From Azotimanducus sp965220185 (GTDB taxonomy: Bacteria > Pseudomonadota > Gammaproteobacteria > Pseudomonadales > Azotimanducaceae), in NCBI GenBank assembly GCA_965220185.1, contig OZ244807.1, forward strand, positions 1,488,001 to 1,552,000: DNA of 64,000 bases. The letters run 5' to 3'. The notes beneath the pieces are model-generated. The model saw only the letters and a program-made list of their open reading frames with translations. It had not been told where the DNA came from and did no database searches. Shown here piece after piece: positions 59,264-64,000 of this stretch. Each line of letters begins with the position of its first letter. The first letter of the stretch is position 1. The position numbers and the translations under genes are program-made.

Positions 59264-61404
59264 ACTGGCAGCCATGCACGCCGCTACAGCGCCTCGCAAA
59301 GGGTGTCAGCACTGCGAGGCGTACTGAGGATGGCCGAACACTGCTCATTCGAACGGCAAAAAATGTCGCACAGACACAAATCTGGGAAGACATGCTCGCA
59401 GGTCTCGGTCTATTCGCTCATTCAGGCGTGCAAACGCCGGTGGCATGGCGCATGCGCGAGCAAGATGGAGCGATTGAATTGGCCTTCCTGATGCCCGAGG
59501 GAGAGTCGCTTGAAGACTGCCTGCATCGGGGATTGCCAGTGCGTGCCTTGTTCAACATCGTGTCTGATGTCGTAGACGCCGCCCAAGCCTTGCGCCTTGC
59601 GGGTATCGATCAGGGTGGCTTCGATACCTGGAGCATCTGGCGGATGCGTTCCGAGAGTGGCGTGCTGCTTGCCCCCAATCCATTGCCCAATCTATGGAGA
59701 GATGAGTTCGAGCGAAATGATTTACAGCGTCTCGGCAGGCTGATCGTGTCGATTCTGCGCGGCTCCGATACGTTCTCACTGCCACCTGCGCCTAGCGAGA
59801 GCGACATCGCACGGCTGTTGCAGCCTTCTGATCATTGCCTCGCACCGGTCTTGCTGCCGCTGATGACAGGCGCATCGGACAAGGGCGCGCTTGCGGAGTT
59901 CAAGGACGCTATCTCTATGCTGGAGCTGAAAAATGAGTGGCCAGCTCGCAGTGTCCATACTGGCTTGGTGTCGGTTGCCGAGATCAGGCGCGCAATTTCC
60001 AAGGCGCCAAGCAGGGAGACAGTTGCAACGCGGGCCAAACAAAGGCGTGCGCGCAAGCAGGTTCGTTCGGGCCTTGGCATCGGTGGGCTGTTCATTTCGT
60101 TGCTGATTCTGGCGGCATCCGGCACCGCAGTGCTCTATATGAGTCCGCGCGCGCAGGATGTGTTCGTGGGTGCGTTGCGCGACGTGGGCATGCTCCCCGA
60201 GCCGTTCAGCCAAGGGGTTGAAGGTCTGCTCGCGCAAGGCGCAGACAATGGCAATGGGCTCGCCGTGCGCGTTGGCGCCTATCGAGGCGTGCTTGCGCGT
60301 GCGCCGGACCATGGACAAGCCACCGCTGAGCTTCGTCAGCTCATTGCCAGTACACGCGAAGAGATTGGCGCTGCGCTCGCGGATGGTCGCTTAGACGTTG
60401 TCAATCAGCGCCTTGGCGAGGCCTTGAACTTGTTTCCGCAGGATGTCGAGCTTCGTCGGCAGTTCGATGAACTTTCCGAGCGGCGCATGGCCGAGAGCCT
60501 TTTTGTCAATACGCTCGCGCTTGTTGAAGAAGGTGATTTGTCGGACGACGAGGCGCTGACGGCCGTTGAAGCCTATCGCGAAGTGCTGCGCTTGTGGCCG
60601 GCGCATGAGGGCACACGCAACGCGCTGCAAGCGCTGGCGCGATACTTTGCTGACAAGGCTGAGGTGTCACTGCTCGGCAAGGATATTACCAGCGCCATGA
60701 TGTTCCTCGGTCATGCGACGCTTGCCGACAGCGAAATCGACGCGGTCACCGATGTCAGGGCGCAAATTCAGCGCGAAACCGATCTGCGGGAAGCTGTCGA
60801 ATCCCTTCTCGAGGCGGGCGCGAATTATCTCGCATCGGGCGCGCTCGTCAACCCACCAGCGGAGAACGCGGCCGAAACCTATGTGCGCGTGCTGGCAAGC
60901 GATCCGGGCAATCCGATCGCCACCGAAGGCCTGCGACAGGTGACTTCGGGCGTGATTGATCGCGTCGATCGAGCTATCACAGCCAGGGACTATGCGTTTG
61001 CGTCAAGTGTGCTTGCCCGCGCGCTGCAAATCGCGCTCGATGAGGACGCGCTTGCCGATGTGGCGACAAGATTGGAAGTTGAGCAAGCCAAGAGCGAGCG
61101 TGTGCGCGTGCTGCTGCGACAAGCCGAGCAACACTTGGCCGATGGCTACATCACGGCACCCGAAGATGGCAATCTGCTCGCGGAGCTTTTTGAAGTGCTC
61201 ACGCTCGACCCCGACAATGCAAGAGCGCTTGTGTTGCGAGAACGCGCTGCCGAGCGTTTGGCCGAGGTTGCTGAAGATGCGTGGCGTGCCGACTTCGCGG
61301 AAGATGCGCGTGAATACCTGCGGGTGGCGTTGACGCTCGCGCCGGACAATCAGGCGTGGATAGAGAAGCGTGATCTGTGGTCTAGCGCTTCTCCCCGCGA
61401 CTGA
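59260..61404 (+). CDS. Single-pass membrane protein with kinase-like N-terminus and TPR-like C-terminus
   Basis: A 714 aa protein. Residues 1 to about 210 have a layout reminiscent of protein kinases (TEDGRTLLIRTAKNVAQTQI, WEDMLAGLGLFAHSGVQTPV, then FLMPEGESLEDCLHRG and a helical lobe), but I see no HRD, DFG or glycine loop, so at best it is a pseudokinase. A basic stretch (RAKQRRARKQVRSG) precedes one membrane helix at about 272-292. The rest is helical, with tetratricopeptide-like periodicity (YREVLRLWPAHEGTRNAL, YVRVLASDPGNPIATEGL, LFEVLTLDPDNARALVL), outside the cytoplasm by topology. It overlaps the MORN gene start-to-stop. It may be a signalling or assembly pair. Confidence 0.65.
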   Translation: MNWQPCTPLQRLAKGVSTARRTEDGRTLLIRTAKNVAQTQIWEDMLAGLGLFAHSGVQTPVAWRMREQDGAIELAFLMPEGESLEDCLHRGLPVRALFNIVSDVVDAAQALRLAGIDQGGFDTWSIWRMRSESGVLLAPNPLPNLWRDEFERNDLQRLGRLIVSILRGSDTFSLPPAPSESDIARLLQPSDHCLAPVLLPLMTGASDKGALAEFKDAISMLELKNEWPARSVHTGLVSVAEIRRAISKAPSRETVATRAKQRRARKQVRSGLGIGGLFISLLILAASGTAVLYMSPRAQDVFVGALRDVGMLPEPFSQGVEGLLAQGADNGNGLAVRVGAYRGVLARAPDHGQATAELRQLIASTREEIGAALADGRLDVVNQRLGEALNLFPQDVELRRQFDELSERRMAESLFVNTLALVEEGDLSDDEALTAVEAYREVLRLWPAHEGTRNALQALARYFADKAEVSLLGKDITSAMMFLGHATLADSEIDAVTDVRAQIQRETDLREAVESLLEAGANYLASGALVNPPAENAAETYVRVLASDPGNPIATEGLRQVTSGVIDRVDRAITARDYAFASSVLARALQIALDEDALADVATRLEVEQAKSERVRVLLRQAEQHLADGYITAPEDGNLLAELFEVLTLDPDNARALVLRERAAERLAEVAEDAWRADFAEDAREYLRVALTLAPDNQAWIEKRDLWSSASPRD

Positions 61405-61483
61405 CAATGCGCGGCCAGCACATGCTGTGAACCGGCCCTAATCTGCTATTGTGCCAATCGATTTTTGCTCTCGGAGGGACGAG

Positions 61484-62377
61484 GTGTCACTTCGGCTTCA
61501 GCGCGGCATCGAATTTGAATACGGCATTGTGGACGAGCTCTCGCCACTGGTGCGGCGCGTGATCGCCAAGAACCCCGGGCCCTTCACCTACACTGGAACA
61601 GGCACCTACATTATCGGTCGGGGCGAGGTGGCGATCATTGACCCCGGGCCTGCCGACCAGATGCATATCAATGCGCTTCTCTCAGCTGTGGAAGGCGAGG
61701 CGGTGACGCACGTGCTTGTCACGCACACGCACATGGATCATTCTCCGGGATGCAAGCTGCTCAAGGCCTATCAGGACGCGGCGACCTATGGATATGGTCC
61801 GCACGGCGGCGACCTCGCAGACGCAAGCAAGGTTGAAGAAGGCGCGGACCGTGACTTTATGCCAGATGTGCGTGTCACGCACGGAGATGTGCTCGCTGGC
61901 GAAGGCTGGTCGGTGGAATGTGTGCATACGCCTGGCCATACCTCAAATCACATGTGCTTTTGCTTGTCTGACGAGCGTGCGCTCTTCACCGGTGATCACG
62001 TTATGGGTTGGTCAACGTCAGTGATTTCGCCCCCGGATGGCAACATGGGCGACTACATGCAGAGCTTGGCGCTGCTGCTTGAGCGAGATGACATCATCTA
62101 TTATCCGACGCACGGTCCGCCGGTGCGAGACCCGCGAACGCACGTCGAGGCGTTCATTGCGCATCGGCTTGCGCGTGAGCGACAGATACGCGATTGCTTG
62201 CTGAGCGGCGTCACAAATATCGTGGACATGGTGCCAATCATGTACAAGGGCACTGATCGTGTGCTTTTTCCTGCTGCCGCGCGCAGCGTGCTCGCGGCGG
62301 TGGAACTCATGCACGCACGCGGCGAGATAGATGTGAAAGGCAAGCTTGGCGTTGCGTCCGAGTTGGTGCTTCCTTAA
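61484..62377 (+). CDS. MBL-fold metallo-hydrolase (LACTB2-like)
   Basis: A 297 aa zinc hydrolase. The start is set at the GTG at 61484, preceded by CGGAGGGACGAG; an upstream GTG at 61451 lacks such a site. The metal-binding motif is THTHMDHSPG, with later ligands in HTPGHTSNHMCF (His) and FTGDHVMG (Asp) and YYPTHGPPV (His). The C-terminal helical tail (HRLARERQIRDCL) is of the LACTB2/glyoxalase-II-like type. The substrate is unknown, perhaps a thioester or phosphodiester. It converges on the P450 gene with 6 bp between stops. Confidence 0.85.
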   Translation: MSLRLQRGIEFEYGIVDELSPLVRRVIAKNPGPFTYTGTGTYIIGRGEVAIIDPGPADQMHINALLSAVEGEAVTHVLVTHTHMDHSPGCKLLKAYQDAATYGYGPHGGDLADASKVEEGADRDFMPDVRVTHGDVLAGEGWSVECVHTPGHTSNHMCFCLSDERALFTGDHVMGWSTSVISPPDGNMGDYMQSLALLLERDDIIYYPTHGPPVRDPRTHVEAFIAHRLARERQIRDCLLSGVTNIVDMVPIMYKGTDRVLFPAAARSVLAAVELMHARGEIDVKGKLGVASELVLP

Positions 62378-62383
62378 GCGCCG

Positions 62384-63637
62384 TCAGTTCATCGCGTAGC
62401 GGATCGGCATGGACTTGAGGCCGCCGACGAAGATGGACTGCATGTACTGCGGCGTGCCGGCGAGCTCGATGTGCTTCGCGCGCCGCATGAGTTCGCGATA
62501 CATGGACGCAAGCTCCATGCGCGCGAGGTGCTGACCGAGGCACACGTGCGCACCGAAGCCAAAGGCGATGTGCTTTTCGCGCCGGTCGATGCGAAAACAA
62601 TACGGATCGTCAAACACAGCTTCGTCGCGATTGCCTGATGGATACCAGAGGGCGACTGACTCTCCTTCCTGAATGAGGGTGCCATCAAGTTCGTAGTCCT
62701 CTGTAGCAGTGCGTGAAAACTGGCGCACAGGCGTCACCCATCGAATAGCCTCGTCAACGGCCGTATCCATCATGCCTTCGGTATCGTTCTTCAGCTTCTG
62801 CATTTCATCTGGGTGCTCAATGAGCGCGAGCAGGCCACCTGCAAGCGAGGAGCTCGTCGTGTCATGGCCAGCGGCAGCGATGATCGTGTAATAGCCAGAG
62901 AGGTCAAGGGGTGGCAAAGGCTTGCCATCAACCGTGGCATTCGCGATCACCGAGGCCACATCGTCCGTGGGTCGCCTGCGCTTTTCCTCGGCAAGTTCTT
63001 CAAAGTATTTTTCAAAATCGTGAACGACCGCCACAAAGTCGTCCATTTCGAACGATCTTCGGGTATCTGGGTCGCCACTGCCGAACATTTCTTGCGTGAG
63101 CTTGAGCATCAGTGGCTCGTCGGATTCCGGCACGCCGAGAATCGTCATGATGACGCGCAAGGGGTACCATACCGCGACATCTTTGACAAAATCGCATTCG
63201 CCGCCGAAGGATTCGAGCCGGTCCACATACGCACTTGCGAGGGCGTCAACGCGCGATTGCAAGCTGCGCAAATTGTTGCCTAGGAACCATGATTGCGTCA
63301 GCCTGCGATAGCGACTGTGGTCCGGGTCATCCATTTGTACGAGAGATCTGACGAGATGCTTTCGCCCGGTCACAGCCTCTACGAACTTTTGCACATGGAT
63401 AGGACCGAGAATCGGTCGAGGATCATTGATGAATAGCCTCTTCTCACCTTCGATAGCCTTGATATGGTGGTATTTGGTAATCGACCAGAAGGGATCAAAG
63501 CCATCAGGATGCATGCGTCGGACAGGGTCGTGGGCGCGAAGCCAGCGAAACTGCTCATGCATGCCTGCCTCATCTGCCCAGGACGCAGGGTTCGTGAGTG
63601 CATTTTCGAGGGCGGGGGAGTCGGTATGAAGTTGCAT
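62384..63637 (-). CDS. Cytochrome P450
   Basis: A 417 aa P450. The I-helix motif is AAGHDTTSSSLAGG, with DEAIRWVTPVRQF as the ExxR region and the heme loop FGFGAHVCLGQHLARMEL with the Cys ligand. It is a third, distinct P450, not a duplicate of those at 27345 and 29448. The partial IclR-type regulator gene upstream lies on the same strand, about 60 bp away, and might be its regulator. No redox partner is nearby. Confidence 0.93.
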   Translation of the reverse strand: MQLHTDSPALENALTNPASWADEAGMHEQFRWLRAHDPVRRMHPDGFDPFWSITKYHHIKAIEGEKRLFINDPRPILGPIHVQKFVEAVTGRKHLVRSLVQMDDPDHSRYRRLTQSWFLGNNLRSLQSRVDALASAYVDRLESFGGECDFVKDVAVWYPLRVIMTILGVPESDEPLMLKLTQEMFGSGDPDTRRSFEMDDFVAVVHDFEKYFEELAEEKRRRPTDDVASVIANATVDGKPLPPLDLSGYYTIIAAAGHDTTSSSLAGGLLALIEHPDEMQKLKNDTEGMMDTAVDEAIRWVTPVRQFSRTATEDYELDGTLIQEGESVALWYPSGNRDEAVFDDPYCFRIDRREKHIAFGFGAHVCLGQHLARMELASMYRELMRRAKHIELAGTPQYMQSIFVGGLKSMPIRYAMN

Positions 63638-63695
63638 GCGCGTGCCTGTGGATGTGGACGCAATACCGCAATGTTACCTGCCTATGCGACAGGCT

Positions 63696-64000
63696 TCAGA
63701 TGGTGCGCTCCATGCGGTTCGCCATGGTGACCGAGCCGAGGGTGCGCGAGATTTCAAGTGTCGTGGTTTTGAGCTGCGACAAGTAGCGCATTTCTCTCGG
63801 TTCGAGGCTTTGGCGTTTTGTCATGACGATGGTGAGCGCGGCCTCGAGATGCTCCGTATGATTAAAAATCGGCGCTGACAGCACCGAAAAACCAGTATCA
63901 CAAGGGTCGATTGCAAAGTCGTAGAGCTTTTCGCGTATGCGTTCGCAGCGCGCGCGAATCACATCGTGTTGCAGGGAATCCTGTCTTGTTGGGGTTCGGT
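63696..64000 (-). CDS. IclR-type transcriptional regulator, C-terminal part (5' end outside window)
   Basis: The last 100 residues of a protein whose frame is open to the right edge. The pattern RARCERIREKLYDFAIDPCDTG and FSVLSAPIFNHTEHLEAALT matches the effector-binding domain of IclR-family regulators (typically D-E-x3-G, AAPVFD-x-G-x(2)-AAL). No DNA-binding domain is visible because it would lie upstream. It precedes the P450 gene in the same direction. The identification rests on this one domain and is moderately sure. Confidence 0.6.
   Translation of the reverse strand, partial: RTPTRQDSLQHDVIRARCERIREKLYDFAIDPCDTGFSVLSAPIFNHTEHLEAALTIVMTKRQSLEPREMRYLSQLKTTTLEISRTLGSVTMANRMERTI

Noticed and set aside
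1..64000. CRISPR arrays, prophage or integrase genes
   Set aside because: No regularly spaced direct repeats of 25-40 bp and no phage structural, recombinase or transposase motifs were found on either strand.

Overview
The window looks like chromosomal DNA of a fairly GC-rich gammaproteobacterium. The evidence is the gene complement: Pho regulon phoBR-pstSCAB-phoU, lptF/lptG, selA/selB, fumC, and bacterial tRNAs with encoded CCA. Several cytochrome P450, short-chain dehydrogenase and acyl-CoA dehydrogenase genes suggest oxidative breakdown of lipid- or terpenoid-like compounds. I saw no transposase, integrase, phage gene or CRISPR array, so genus and habitat stay open.

Layout. 1-8223: phosphate sensing and uptake (phoB partial, phoR, pstS, pstC, pstA, pstB, phoU), then a palindromic mini-element and a LysR regulator. 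9512-13449: a DUF349-type protein and a divergent acyl-CoA dehydrogenase. 13452-27317: an accessory island. It holds a giant (about 3070 aa) Calx-beta/fibronectin-III outer-membrane protein gene, two nearly identical PD-(D/E)XK-type genes, two paralogous coiled-coil membrane proteins, a PIN toxin/antitoxin pair, a broken copy of the giant gene's 3' end, and a tRNA Pro-Arg-His cluster whose His gene is cut at that broken copy. 27345-33750: P450s, SDRs, a GST and an SRPBCC protein. 33795-39593: a single-polypeptide restriction-modification system. 39625-41453: a small secreted protein, tRNA-Gly and a VapBC-like pair. 41743-48307: mini-elements, mdh, an ELM1-like protein, lptF, lptG and an ABC exporter. 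48336-53652: selB, selA, an NCS2 permease with an added ATPase-like domain, and two tRNA-Leu. 53858-64000: MFS, 2-hydroxyacid dehydrogenase, fumC, TSUP, a MORN protein paired with a membrane/TPR protein, an MBL-fold hydrolase, a P450 and a partial IclR-type regulator.

The main discovery candidate is a set of three long homopolymeric G tracts (23, 16 and 22 G on the + strand). Each sits where a length change would switch a surface or restriction gene: beside the start of the giant outer-membrane protein, inside the restriction-modification gene between its methyltransferase and target-recognition parts, and at the signal-peptide end of a small secreted protein. This is the layout of phase-variable contingency loci. 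By my frame count the restriction gene and the small secreted gene are both in a non-fused or OFF state in this assembly and one added G would put each in frame.

A second theme is several families of short (about 140-250 bp) elements with terminal inverted repeats and no coding capacity (MITE-like). One family has two full inverted copies and a solo end. Another lies exactly between the stop codon of lptF and the start codon of lptG.
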